DNA from: Gordonia spumicola
GTDB lineage: Bacteria; Actinomycetota; Actinomycetes; Mycobacteriales; Mycobacteriaceae
Assembly: GCF_009932475.1 (NCBI RefSeq)
Contig: NZ_BJOV01000005.1
Location: 124,001-188,000 of the forward strand
Direction: 5' to 3'
Length of the DNA: 64,000 nucleotides
The translations under genes were made by a program, and so were the position numbers. Within the stretch, counting starts at the first letter, position 1, and each line of letters starts with the position of its first letter. Positions 7,757 through 13,952 of this stretch are shown piece after piece. The notes beneath the pieces are model-generated. The model worked only from the letters and a program-made list of their open reading frames with translations. It was not told the origin of the DNA and did not search any database.

Positions 7757-8127
7757 GACAGGCTCTCGCTTGGTGCTTCGCCTGTCTGGTCATCAAGAGT
7801 GGTAACAGAGCTTGCCCTAGAGCAAGCGACGGAGAAGAGGCATCTGCGGAGACAGGCACTACAGCCTGTCGACGGAGACAGAGGAGAAGTAGACCAGCGA
7901 GACCACGACGGACTCCAAAGGGAGGCGTGGCCGATACTCCCTACTTAGGAGTGAACGAGGAAGATCCGGTGATCCCGGAAGGTCACCGGATTAGTAGTCC
8001 CTCTCCGAAGCCAGCGAGCATTGGCTTGCTCATCTTCCTACTCTCCGAAGAGAACTTCCAAGAGAAACCCTCGTCGCTTCGCTCCTCGGGCAAAGAGAAG
8101 GTTTCATCTCCGAGGCGGCTTCAGCCG
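7757..8127. other. Noncoding stem-loop array I
   Basis: The 614-base gap after the RepA-like gene holds a run of hairpins: GACAGGC/GCCTGTC (7757-7786), GCTTGC/GCAAGC (7810-7827), GACAGGC/GCCTGTC again (7851-7870), ACTCC/GGAGT (7936-7952), TCCGGTGA/TCACCGGA (7965-7990), AAGCCA/TGGCTT (8008-8027), CTCT/AGAG (8041-8052) and CGGC/GCCG (8116-8127). The phrase TCTCCGARG recurs three times and GACGGAGA twice. A GTG frame at 7927-8148 behind AAGGGAGG could encode 73 residues, but the density of hairpins argues for structured RNA or DNA. No tRNA or known RNA family was recognised. Confidence 0.55.
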
Positions 8128-8161
8128 ATCGAGGGTCGTGTGTGGTGACGGTGTCGAGCTG

Positions 8162-8449
8162 TCATACGCTGTTAGAGGCTTCTTCTGCCACGGTCCAGAG
8201 GAATACGGTGACTACGAGTGCTGCGACGACTGCACCTACGGTCCCGAGGATCGACCATCCGGTCCGTTCGATCCAACTTGCGTCCGGGGAACTGTGGTAC
8301 GACGCCCAACCCGCCCAGAAGATCGCGGCGATCCATCCGACGACGTACAGGACGAGGAGGCTCTTCCCGATGATGACGCGGTACTTGACGATCAGGATGA
8401 TAAGTCCGATCGAGATCAAGATTCCGCTGATTGTCAGCCACGGAGTCAT
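8162..8449 (-). CDS. Small membrane protein, three predicted TM segments
   Basis: 95 residues from ATG 8449 (MTPWLTISG). Hydrophobic stretches at about 6-22 (ISGILISIGLIILIV), 30-50 (LLVLYVVGWIAAIFWAGW) and 68-90 (ILGTVGAVVAALVVTVFLW) predict three membrane helices with short polar loops. A longer frame upstream (to 8563) adds a basic unrelated stretch and is less likely; no strong ribosome binding site decides between them. It lies within the element, antisense to the main rightward operons. No family recognised; small membrane proteins in such elements often affect superinfection or the host envelope, which is only a suggestion. Confidence 0.55.
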   Translation of the reverse strand: MTPWLTISGILISIGLIILIVKYRVIIGKSLLVLYVVGWIAAIFWAGWASYHSSPDASWIERTGWSILGTVGAVVAALVVTVFLWTVAEEASNSV

Positions 8450-8562
8450 GGGTCGAGACACTAGACGTCCGGGTCTGTGCTGTGAACGGGAAGTGCGAAC
8501 CTGGCACGCGATCGACCGGTTCGACGAAGTATTCAGTTGATCGAGGGACAGTCGAAGGATCA

Positions 8563-8596
8563 CGACCTACCTCGACCTCCGCGTCGAGGTAGGTCG
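8563..8596 (-). terminator. Strong terminator after the minus-strand small-gene cassette
   Basis: Arms 8563-8576 and 8583-8596 pair perfectly over 14 bp with loop CTCCGC. It follows the YjzC-like gene (stop at 8618) on the minus strand and isolates it from the membrane protein gene. Confidence 0.75.
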
Positions 8597-8617
8597 CTTC
8601 CCCACTGTCTAGGGCGG

Positions 8618-8785
8618 TTAGTGCTTCGTCGGGTCAGCAAGCCTATACAGCTGACCAGCGCCCGGCGTCGGCGGGAACGGTTCGCCCTGGGTCACGGTGC
8701 GCTCCTTCCCGGTGCCTCCGCCCCGGGGACCAACGATCTCGTACTGACCTGATCGGGGAGCGCGCTCACCCGGCTTGTACGTCAT
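8618..8785 (-). CDS. YjzC-like small protein
   Basis: 55 residues: the sequence begins MTYKPGERAPRSGQYEIVGP, contains RGGGTGKERTV and ends PPTPGAGQLYRLADPTKH. This is the pattern of the YjzC family (Y-K-P-G-E-x-A-P-x-S-G-x-Y, V-G-P-R-G, T-G-x-E, a P-P-T-P segment and a basic T-K-H end), whose function is not established. The ATG overlaps the stop of the upstream gene (TGATG), so the two are coupled. A strong terminator follows 22 bases later. Confidence 0.75.
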   Translation of the reverse strand: MTYKPGERAPRSGQYEIVGPRGGGTGKERTVTQGEPFPPTPGAGQLYRLADPTKH

Positions 8786-8925
8786 CAGCTGAACCTCACA
8801 GTCTTGGTGACGGTCTGAACCCTCACCGGGACCGAAGTCCGACGCGTGGTGTTGCCGGTCTTGATCTTGACCGGAACGCGGACGGTTCTTGTCGACCTAC
8901 TGGTCGACGTCTTGCGAGAGGCCAT
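8785..8925 (-). CDS. 46-residue highly basic protein
   Basis: ATG 8925 sits after AAGGAGCC, a good ribosome binding site. The product is rich in Arg, Lys, Thr, Ser and Val (begins MASRKTSTSRSTRTVRV, ends RVQTVTKTVRFS) with few acidic residues, and resembles a small nucleic-acid-binding or structural peptide with alternating beta-type residues. It is coupled through TGATG to the YjzC-like gene. No family recognised. Confidence 0.65.
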   Translation of the reverse strand: MASRKTSTSRSTRTVRVPVKIKTGNTTRRTSVPVRVQTVTKTVRFS

Positions 8926-9118
8926 GATATTTGGCTCCTTGGTAGCGTTCGCCACACGTGATGCACCGAATATCTGGGTGATTGCACCCTCTCGGCCCGA
9001 ATGGAGTACCGTCGCAACTGCAACTCGCCGTAGGAAGTTTGTTGCAGACGAATCGGTTCCCACCCGGAGAGCACCGCTCCCGTTGGTGGGAGCCTTCGTC
9101 GTGTCTCGAACTACTCAA
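8897..9118 (-). CDS. Possible small zinc-ribbon protein
   Basis: A minus-strand frame ends at 8897, overlapping the basic-protein gene by 29 bases. From a TTG at 9118 it gives about 73 residues with many cysteines: a C-S-P-G-G segment, FVCNKLPTASCSCDG, then RGCNHPDIRCITCGERY. The last part, with CNH and a CxxC, reads like a zinc ribbon. The start is uncertain; an ATG at 9178 in the same frame is possible. It would be the first gene of the minus-strand cassette 9118-8618. Confidence 0.4.
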   Translation of the reverse strand: MSSSRHDEGSHQRERCSPGGNRFVCNKLPTASCSCDGTPFGPRGCNHPDIRCITCGERYQGAKYHGLSQDVDQ

Positions 9119-9152
9119 AACACTACACCTAGTGGGTGGCTTTTCAACTGAC

Positions 9153-9210
9153 CACAAGAACTTGTGAATAACATTCATGAAAGTCCCAGGTCAGCCGTTC
9201 TTTATCCACA
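9153..9210. other. Candidate replication origin core: two perfect DnaA boxes
   Basis: TGTGAATAA at 9163-9171 is the complement of TTATTCACA, and TTATCCACA occurs at 9202-9210; both fit the TTATNCACA DnaA-box consensus, in opposite orientation 39 bases apart. A perfect palindrome, CACAAG-AA-CTTGTG (9153-9166), overlaps the first. This noncoding region runs from 9119 to 10207 and includes the 10-bp tandem repeats and the G-rich block listed next. A DnaA-dependent origin for the excised element is a reasonable reading. Confidence 0.5.
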
Positions 9211-9350
9211 GGGGCCCCGGCGTGTCTGAGGCTGCTCGGCGTGTCGTTCCTGCCCCCTAGCGTCGCCGCATGCGCCCTAACGGCACCTCGCGAGGGTTCA
9301 AGAGGTACCCCTGCCGGTCGGGTTCGTCAGTGTGCAACTCAGGCCCGTCT

Positions 9351-9390
9351 ACGTACCTTCTAGTACCTTCCAGTACCTTCCGGTACCTTC
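9351..9390 (+). repeat. Four tandem 10-bp repeats (NNGTACCTTC)
   Basis: Units at 9351, 9361, 9371 and 9381 read ACGTACCTTC, TAGTACCTTC, CAGTACCTTC and CGGTACCTTC. The 10-base period places each copy on the same helix face, as in initiator-binding iterons. They lie 140 bases from the DnaA boxes. Confidence 0.8.
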
Positions 9391-9480
9391 CAGTGGGTCT
9401 CAGGGGCCTCCCGGTACGCCGTCGTGATCACTCGTGTGCCCCCGCCGCGCACGGAGGGTGTTCTGGCGACCCCAATAGCT

Positions 9481-9770
9481 GACCTGGGTACAGGGAGTGT
9501 GTAGAGGGGGTGGGTATGTAGGGAGTGTGCAGGGGGTGTGGCGTACGGGGTGGGTGGGACCTGGGTGTGGGGAGCGTGTGGGGTGTGTGCCCTGGGTTGC
9601 GCAGGGGAGGGGGTGTAGAGGGGGGTGGGGTACCCCTACCTACCGGGTGGGTGTGCTGGGGAGTGCGCGGGTGTCCTGTGCCTCTCCTCCTCTGTATGGG
9701 TGTCCTCTCCGGGGTGGTGTACCCCCACGGGGGTTACCCCCTCACGGGGGCGCAGCACCCGGGGCGTAAT
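9481..9770 (+). other. Strand-asymmetric G/GT-rich block
   Basis: About 290 bases are dominated by G and T on the plus strand, with many runs of three to six G separated by short GT-rich loops, so quadruplexes are possible. The end carries ACCCCCACGGGGGT-type inverted repeats (about 9720-9760). Overlapping open frames here encode only low-complexity Gly/Trp/Cys/Val strings and are not believable genes. The following stretch 9771-10009 shows no supportable feature; a 9802-10050 frame has no ribosome binding site. Confidence 0.6.
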
Positions 9771-10009
9771 GCGGATCTAAGGCTCTTCGGCGTTATCCCC
9801 GGTGATTTTCGAGACGTTCGACCTGGTCAGCACCGAGAAATTGGCTGCTCATATGAACGGACTACAAGTTTCGAACGACAGTTCGATACCGGGTAGGTCG
9901 ACAGCTTCGCCCGCCCTGCGGACTAAGGGTCACTGCTACTCGGCAGCGCGTCAGCGTGCACGCTACGCCGCAGATTCTGGGACCAGGGGCGCGCACTTTA
10001 TCATCCGAC

Positions 10010-10039
10010 TTGACTCATGTCAACACGCCGTGTTACATT
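10010..10039 (+). promoter_or_regulatory. Promoter with overlapping palindromes upstream of the sigma-like gene
   Basis: TTGACT (10010-10015) and TACATT (10034-10039) with an 18-base spacer resemble a sigma-70 promoter. TTGAC-TCAT-GTCAA (10010-10023) and AACAC-GCC-GTGTT (10021-10033) are perfect inverted repeats within it. The TTGAC/GTCAA half-sites are those of the operator at 5741-5766, suggesting one regulator for both promoters. Confidence 0.5.
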
Positions 10040-10054
10040 TAGTTCTGTAGGGGT

Positions 10055-10153
10055 CTGGCAGCAGAGCCGATCCACTGCAATTCCCTGCCAGCGATGCTGG
10101 CTCTCACGATCTCGATCATCATCCCCCGAAGGCCCGTTGAGCCGTCGGGGGAT
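10055..10153 (+). other. Structured 5' leader of the sigma-like gene
   Basis: GCCAGC/GCTGGC (10087-10101) competes with CTGGCAG/CTGCCAG (10055-10091) and AGAGCC/GGCTCT (10063-10104), giving mutually exclusive folds. ATCCCCCGA/TCGGGGGAT (10121-10153) follows as a 9-bp stem. This may be a regulated leader; no known riboswitch class was recognised. Confidence 0.45.
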
Positions 10154-10207
10154 CAGTGCTGTCCACCTCCGGGCCGTGCTAACTACAACCAGGAGACCCC
10201 AACACGA

Positions 10208-10960
10208 ATGACCACTACCACTACTGCGCTGGCTACGGCGCTTCCGACCGACGCAGAACTCGAACGTCTCACCTCGACCCCGAGGACAATCCTCGAAGAT
10301 CCCACGGTCCGGCGCTCGATCAAACTCGCTGCTACCAAGGTCGTCCGCGAGTATCCGCAGACATCGAAGTCCAGGCACGGAGTCGATGCCGACGACGTCG
10401 TCTCCCACGTCTGGGAGAAGCTGTTCGCTATCGAACGACGAGGGCGGCTTTCGAAGGATCTCCGTCCGTACGGTTACCCGAAGTCCGGTGAGCCGCAGAA
10501 TCTCGCAGGCATCGTTAGCAAAGCAACGCAGGCTTGGGGCCGTGGTCTCATCGCGAGCGAGACCGCGAAACTGTACGCCTCATTCGACTCCGACGCGGTG
10601 AACGAGATCAAACGAGCGATCGTCGACTTCGACCTCCTGGGTGAGGAGGAACCGGATTGGTCGCAGATCCCGGCGTACATCGCCGATATCGGTCGCCAAC
10701 TCCCGTCGATCACCCTCGCGGAACTCGGTCACGTCGAACGCCTGGCACTCGGAGACACGAACCAGTCGTCGAATCAGAGTCGCGCCGTACGCGCCCTGAT
10801 CACGAAGTACACCGAGGAAGAGCGTCGGAAAGACAAAGCGCTCGGAGCGCTGTCTGACGAGCCGGTTGAGGAGATCGCGGACGAGACCGACGACGAGGGA
10901 AATCCTGTCCAGCTGTACGGCCTGACTCTGGCCGACGAGAACTACGCCCGGATCTGGTAA
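10208..10960 (+). CDS. Putative sigma-factor-like DNA-binding protein
   Basis: 250 residues from ATG 10208, with AGGAGA 11 bases upstream. Residues about 37-73 resemble sigma region 2: a helix IKLAATKVVREYP, then the acidic DADDVVSHVWEKLF, which is the D-x-D-D-V-V-x-x-V-(W/F)-x-K-L-(F/W) pattern of sigma-70 family proteins. Residues about 185-215 (SITLAELGHVERLALG and SSNQSRAVRALITKYTEEE) may be a second helix-turn-helix at the region 4 position. The remainder is acidic near the C terminus. The gene precedes a hairpin array and the late-type operon, so it could act as the element's transcriptional switch. Similarity is weak; a phage-specific DNA-binding protein is the alternative. Confidence 0.5.
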   Translation: MTTTTTALATALPTDAELERLTSTPRTILEDPTVRRSIKLAATKVVREYPQTSKSRHGVDADDVVSHVWEKLFAIERRGRLSKDLRPYGYPKSGEPQNLAGIVSKATQAWGRGLIASETAKLYASFDSDAVNEIKRAIVDFDLLGEEEPDWSQIPAYIADIGRQLPSITLAELGHVERLALGDTNQSSNQSRAVRALITKYTEEERRKDKALGALSDEPVEEIADETDDEGNPVQLYGLTLADENYARIW

Positions 10961-10969
10961 CCCGCTGTG

Positions 10970-11380
10970 CCCTGGTAATCAGGGATACATATTAGCGAGA
11001 GGGAACCGGGGACCGGCTTGAACTCCGGTCCTCCTACTTCGGACGTGCGACGCTCGGGTGTATTACCCGACTTCCTGGTCGTACTCCGTCGATCGCTCCG
11101 AGGACCTTATCTCGTTGAGCATCAGCCGCTCCCGTTTTCTCCACGGTCGAGCGGCCCGATCTTCCACAAACCCCCGGTCTATTCACCGGGATCAAGGTGA
11201 CAATTGCTGTCTTGGAATCATGTCACCCGGAGGCGGTAGCTCCCTGGTCTACCGCTTGGAGTAGTCGCACCCTGGTCAGGTGCGACCCTCCCTCGGATTT
11301 TTCGCAGCAGAGTTGCGTCCCCAGTTTTCTACCCCGTCGTTCTTTAAGTGCGACGGGGATTTTCAGGTCCCGTATGGGAC
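10970..11380 (+). other. Noncoding stem-loop array II (ten consecutive hairpins)
   Basis: The 445 bases between the sigma-like gene and the next operon contain, in order: CCCTG/CAGGG (10970-10984), GGACCGG/CCGGTCC (11010-11031), TCGGGT/ACCCGA (11054-11070), a two-tier hairpin GCCGCTC-CCGT/ACGG-GAGCGGC (11125-11155), CCCGGT/ACCGGG (11173-11190), GGTGACA/TGTCACC (11196-11227), GCGGTAG/CTACCGC (11233-11255), GTCGCACC/GGTGCGAC (11264-11286), CCCCGTCG/CGACGGGG followed by ATTTT (11332-11358, terminator-like) and GTCCC/GGGAC (11367-11380). All arms listed are perfect. CCTGGTC recurs at about 11074, 11244 and 11271, twice inside loops. The region is not coding and matches no RNA family I recognise. 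Confidence 0.65.
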
Positions 11381-11405
11381 TCACACCCACTAGAGAGAGG
11401 TCAAG

Positions 11406-11612
11406 GTGAAATCAATTTGCACGAACGGGCACACCGAACGTTGGAAACCGCGTGCGGACGGTACAGGGAGGTACTGCGCTGAATGCTCGAAAACGAACAC
11501 TCGGAGGTATCGAGAGAGGCTCGCTTACAACGATCGGGTTGTGAAAGCGATCGAGAAGCGGACTGATCTCGCGGACTTTCTCGAAGCGGTGAGCCTTGAA
11601 GTCGACCAGTGA
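11406..11612 (+). CDS. Small zinc-ribbon protein (68 residues)
   Basis: Starts at GTG 11406 after AGAGAGG. The N-terminal half, MKSICTNGHTERWKPRADG then GRYCAECSKTNTRRYRER, has a Cys, a His and a CxxC pair, the usual set for a single zinc ribbon, followed by a basic helix. The C-terminal half is helical. This layout is common in small phage proteins that bind nucleic acid. It is the first gene of a run of eight closely packed small genes (11406-14231) read rightwards from behind the hairpin array. Confidence 0.65.
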   Translation: MKSICTNGHTERWKPRADGTGRYCAECSKTNTRRYRERLAYNDRVVKAIEKRTDLADFLEAVSLEVDQ

Positions 11613-11892
11613 CCGTGAGTCACTTGAATCAGCCTCCGAAGCCGTCGTGAGATCAACGCTCAACGCGATCGACCAACTCGACGCTGACGAGTACCACCGA
11701 TTGTTCAGGCTAGGCGATGACCATCGACCGATCGAGGATCGAGTCGAACCCCTCAGATACAGGTTCGGTGTGAACAAATGGCGCAAGGATGAGTGGACTG
11801 ATCGCGTTCTCTCCGGTGAACGTCCAGAAGTCGTAGCACGAGATCTCTCTTCATGGGATCGGTTCCGACGCCCTAGTCGGTTCGAAGGATGA
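11596..11892 (+). CDS. Hypothetical protein, 98 residues, possible HTH at C terminus
   Basis: The frame opens at TTG 11596, overlapping the previous stop by 17 bases; GGTGAG lies just upstream. The product is acidic and helical in the first half (ESASEAVVRSTLNAIDQLDA), then basic; the end (VLSGERPEVVARDLSSWDRF) could fold as a helix-turn-helix. No family recognised. Overlap with the genes on both sides supports it being translated. Confidence 0.5.
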   Translation: MKSTSDRESLESASEAVVRSTLNAIDQLDADEYHRLFRLGDDHRPIEDRVEPLRYRFGVNKWRKDEWTDRVLSGERPEVVARDLSSWDRFRRPSRFEG

Positions 11893-12020
11893 CGCGAGAG
11901 CACTATCAGGGTGCACCCGTAAAGGCGGCTGAGAGCGATTCTAAGCGCCCTCATCACTACCCGAGGGGTTTGTATCAACTCGCGAAAATATGTGACGCAC
12001 GCGCAGGTCAGTCAGGGTGA
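11889..12020 (+). CDS. 43-residue protein overlapping both neighbours
   Basis: ATG 11889 overlaps the previous stop (ATGA) and its own stop overlaps the next GTG (GTGA at 12017-12020). Such double overlap is typical of coupled phage genes and is the main reason for calling it. The product begins MTREHYQGAPVKAAESDSKR and contains YPRGLYQLAKICDAR, basic with aromatic residues. No family recognised. Confidence 0.55.
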   Translation: MTREHYQGAPVKAAESDSKRPHHYPRGLYQLAKICDARAGQSG

Positions 12021-12460
12021 AATCCCGAGTTTCGACCGACTGCCGCAGCATCAAGTGTTCGCGGTGCGGCAAGAGCCGTTCGCCGACCGAGTTTTCCCCC
12101 AAGCAATCGAAATGCAAGCCGTGCAGAGCGGGCCAAGCGAAAAGGACCAGAAGTGAAGTGACACCGAGTAGCACCACCGACGTACCGCGAACGAAAGACG
12201 GGTACCGAACAGCTCCGGCACCGACAAACAGTTGGGCCGAGCGGATATACAGCCAGCACGAAAAGCACCTTGCTCACGCTCGGAAATGCAAGGACTCGGC
12301 GAAGCCGAGAGTGAACTACGACGCAAACACTCCGGAGTCGGCCCTACGAACTCATATCGACCAGCTTGCCCAGTTCGTTCAGCTAGCGAACGAGGCAGGA
12401 CGGTACTCCGACAGACACGACATGGACCAGTTGGAGCGTCTCGGGTATCGAATCAAATGA
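12017..12460 (+). CDS. Zinc-ribbon protein (147 residues)
   Basis: Starts at GTG 12017, coupled to the preceding small gene. A zinc ribbon is plain near the N terminus: IKCSRCGKSRSPTEFSPKQS followed by KCKPC, that is CxxC about 15 residues before a second CxxC, a form seen in phage HNH-related and recombination proteins. A Ser/Thr/Pro linker and a helical C-terminal half (LRTHIDQLAQFVQLANEAGR) follow. It lacks the His-Asn-His residues needed to call it a nuclease. It may bind nucleic acid. Confidence 0.6.
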   Translation: MKSRVSTDCRSIKCSRCGKSRSPTEFSPKQSKCKPCRAGQAKRTRSEVTPSSTTDVPRTKDGYRTAPAPTNSWAERIYSQHEKHLAHARKCKDSAKPRVNYDANTPESALRTHIDQLAQFVQLANEAGRYSDRHDMDQLERLGYRIK

Positions 12461-12474
12461 ACGAAGGAGAACAG

Positions 12475-12816
12475 ATGAACGAGAATCTGATTCAGCGCAT
12501 GGAGCGCGAGCGAACAGAACGACTCAGGAAGATCAAGAAACCAGTCGACCTCGAGGTTGCGAAGTGGGCCGACTTCATCAGAGCAAATACCCCCGCTGCT
12601 CCGGTCGAGACCTCCGTCTCTACTCAGAGTAATTCGGTTTACCAGTCCCCGGCGCAAGCACTCAGAGACGCTTTCATGGGACCAGATCCTAAGCAGTCGC
12701 CGAACGATCGACGGAACGCTCCGCTCAACGGAGATATGAAAAGTCTGATCGCCGGGTACATCGGCTCCCAACCATCGAACGCATCGCACGACCCCAGCGA
12801 CAACCGCTGGCAGTAA
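12475..12816 (+). CDS. Hypothetical protein, 113 residues
   Basis: ATG 12475 is preferred because AAGGAGA (12464-12470) lies just upstream; an in-frame ATG at 12457 would overlap the previous stop but has no site of its own. The N terminus is a charged helix (IQRMERERTERLRKIKKPVD), followed by a disordered Ser/Pro/Gln region and a short helix near the C terminus (GDMKSLIAGYIG). No homology recognised. Position in the operon suggests a DNA-handling or packaging role, without direct evidence. Confidence 0.55.
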   Translation: MNENLIQRMERERTERLRKIKKPVDLEVAKWADFIRANTPAAPVETSVSTQSNSVYQSPAQALRDAFMGPDPKQSPNDRRNAPLNGDMKSLIAGYIGSQPSNASHDPSDNRWQ

Positions 12817-12826
12817 AGGAAGAATT

Positions 12827-13603
12827 ATGACCACTAACATCACCGCTCTCACCGCCCAGCTCGAACAGTTTGGCTACAAGCTCCCGAAGACTGTCAAGCC
12901 GTATCTCGACTCCGTCGAGGCTGTCCGCTACGCCTACGATGGTCTGCCGGTCGTACCGACCGAACCGGTCACCGAGGAGACGGCAGAGGCGGTAATGCAC
13001 GCGTTCGCCGCAGAGACCGCGCTCGCGCTCGGGACCGATGGATTCACCCCGTTGGCTGTCGCTAAGCGTCGGATGGTCGAGTCGTACCAGGCGCTCGCTC
13101 TGAACGAGCTTCGCGCAGACTCGACAAAGATCTTCGAGACGCTGTCTACCGTCGTCGACTCAGCCGCTGAAAGGCTTGTCGCAGCAGTGGGCAACCTTCC
13201 CGAGACGCTGACTCCGGATGCCCTCGTGCAGGCTGGTCCGGTCGCTGTCGAAGCGCTCGCCACCGCTACGGAGGCTGGACAGGCCCTCGGAGCAATCGAC
13301 CTCTTCGTGTTCCAGCACGGAAACACGCTCGGCTTCGGAGCGTCACCAGACAAGATTCTCCGACTGTTCACTCCTTCGGGAATCGGTGACTACCGGAAGC
13401 TCGAAATCGCTCAGAACACGAGCCACAACGAGACCGAGACCAGGATCGGGTACACGTTCGTCGTCGCTGCCCGAGAGGGCATTCCGATCAACCTCAACGA
13501 CAGCACGACGTCCGCCGTGCTCGCTGACGAGATCGACGCAGACCGTTTGCGGGTGGCAAGCGCCAATCCGTTCAACGGTCGTGGCTGGAAGATCAATGGC
13601 TGA
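12827..13603 (+). CDS. Hypothetical protein, 258 residues, upstream of the small terminase-like gene
   Basis: ATG 12827 follows AAAGGAAG. The product is mostly alpha-helical and alanine-rich to about residue 170, with a C-terminal part that looks like beta structure (LEIAQNTSHNETETRIGYTF). I see no catalytic motif, no signal peptide and no membrane segment. The gene overlaps the next by eight bases. It is the largest product of this operon and has no family I know; candidates are a capsid-size or packaging modifier of a helper phage, by analogy with known satellites, but the sequence does not show this. Confidence 0.6.
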   Translation: MTTNITALTAQLEQFGYKLPKTVKPYLDSVEAVRYAYDGLPVVPTEPVTEETAEAVMHAFAAETALALGTDGFTPLAVAKRRMVESYQALALNELRADSTKIFETLSTVVDSAAERLVAAVGNLPETLTPDALVQAGPVAVEALATATEAGQALGAIDLFVFQHGNTLGFGASPDKILRLFTPSGIGDYRKLEIAQNTSHNETETRIGYTFVVAAREGIPINLNDSTTSAVLADEIDADRLRVASANPFNGRGWKING

Positions 13604-13952
13604 GTACGAGCCAGACGACCTCGGTGCGACAGGTCAACGAATCTGGGACGAGGCAACGGACGAGTTCGAACTGACCGAAGCGCAGAAGGTGATCCTCGAA
13701 GGAGCGTGTAGGCAAGCTGATCAGGCGGACATCCTGTACTCGAAGATCGCTGAACTCGGAGGAAGCTACCGAGTGAAGGGATCTATGGGGCAGTGGGTCG
13801 AAGCACCAGAACTCAAATCGGCACGAAGTGCTCAGGCTGAAATGCGCGCTGCTCTTGCATCGATCGGTCTGACGAAGCCCGACCAGGACGAGGATCAGTC
13901 GACCCCGGATCGATCCGGGGTCATTCGTCAGGTTCAGATCCGAGGCACGTAG
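13596..13952 (+). CDS. Small terminase subunit-like protein
   Basis: 118 residues. The pattern DLGATGQRIWDEATDEFELT, then a helix with LEGACRQADQADILYSKIAELG, then SARSAQAEMRAALASIGL, follows the actinophage small terminase (P27/TerS-like) layout: L-G-x-x-G-x-x-(L/I)-W, an (E/D)LTxxExxxLExACRxxD segment and a late helix. TerS recognises packaging sites and recruits the large subunit to phage DNA. No large terminase gene is present in the element, which is the hallmark of satellites that redirect a helper's packaging machinery. The ATG overlaps the previous stop region; the next gene starts immediately after its stop. Confidence 0.7.
   Translation: MAEYEPDDLGATGQRIWDEATDEFELTEAQKVILEGACRQADQADILYSKIAELGGSYRVKGSMGQWVEAPELKSARSAQAEMRAALASIGLTKPDQDEDQSTPDRSGVIRQVQIRGT

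Noticed and set aside
9497..9896. Open frames in the G-rich block
   Set aside because: They encode low-complexity Gly/Trp/Cys/Val strings, lack ribosome binding sites and overlap each other; better read as noncoding.
9802..10050. Possible 82-residue protein starting MIFETFDLVSTEKL
   Set aside because: No ribosome binding site, and the second half runs through the promoter and palindromes of the next gene with shadow-like composition.
11010..11031. Resemblance of GGACCGG-CTTGAACT-CCGGTCC to a tRNA T arm
   Set aside because: No acceptor stem, anticodon arm or TTCRANY loop sequence could be placed around it; it is one of the array hairpins.
7740..11400. CRISPR array in the hairpin-rich regions
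   Set aside because: The stems differ from one another and there is no regular repeat-spacer period; no cas gene is present.
12017..12460. HNH nuclease call for the zinc-ribbon protein
   Set aside because: CxxC pairs are present, but the His-Asn-His residues of the HNH active site are not visible.
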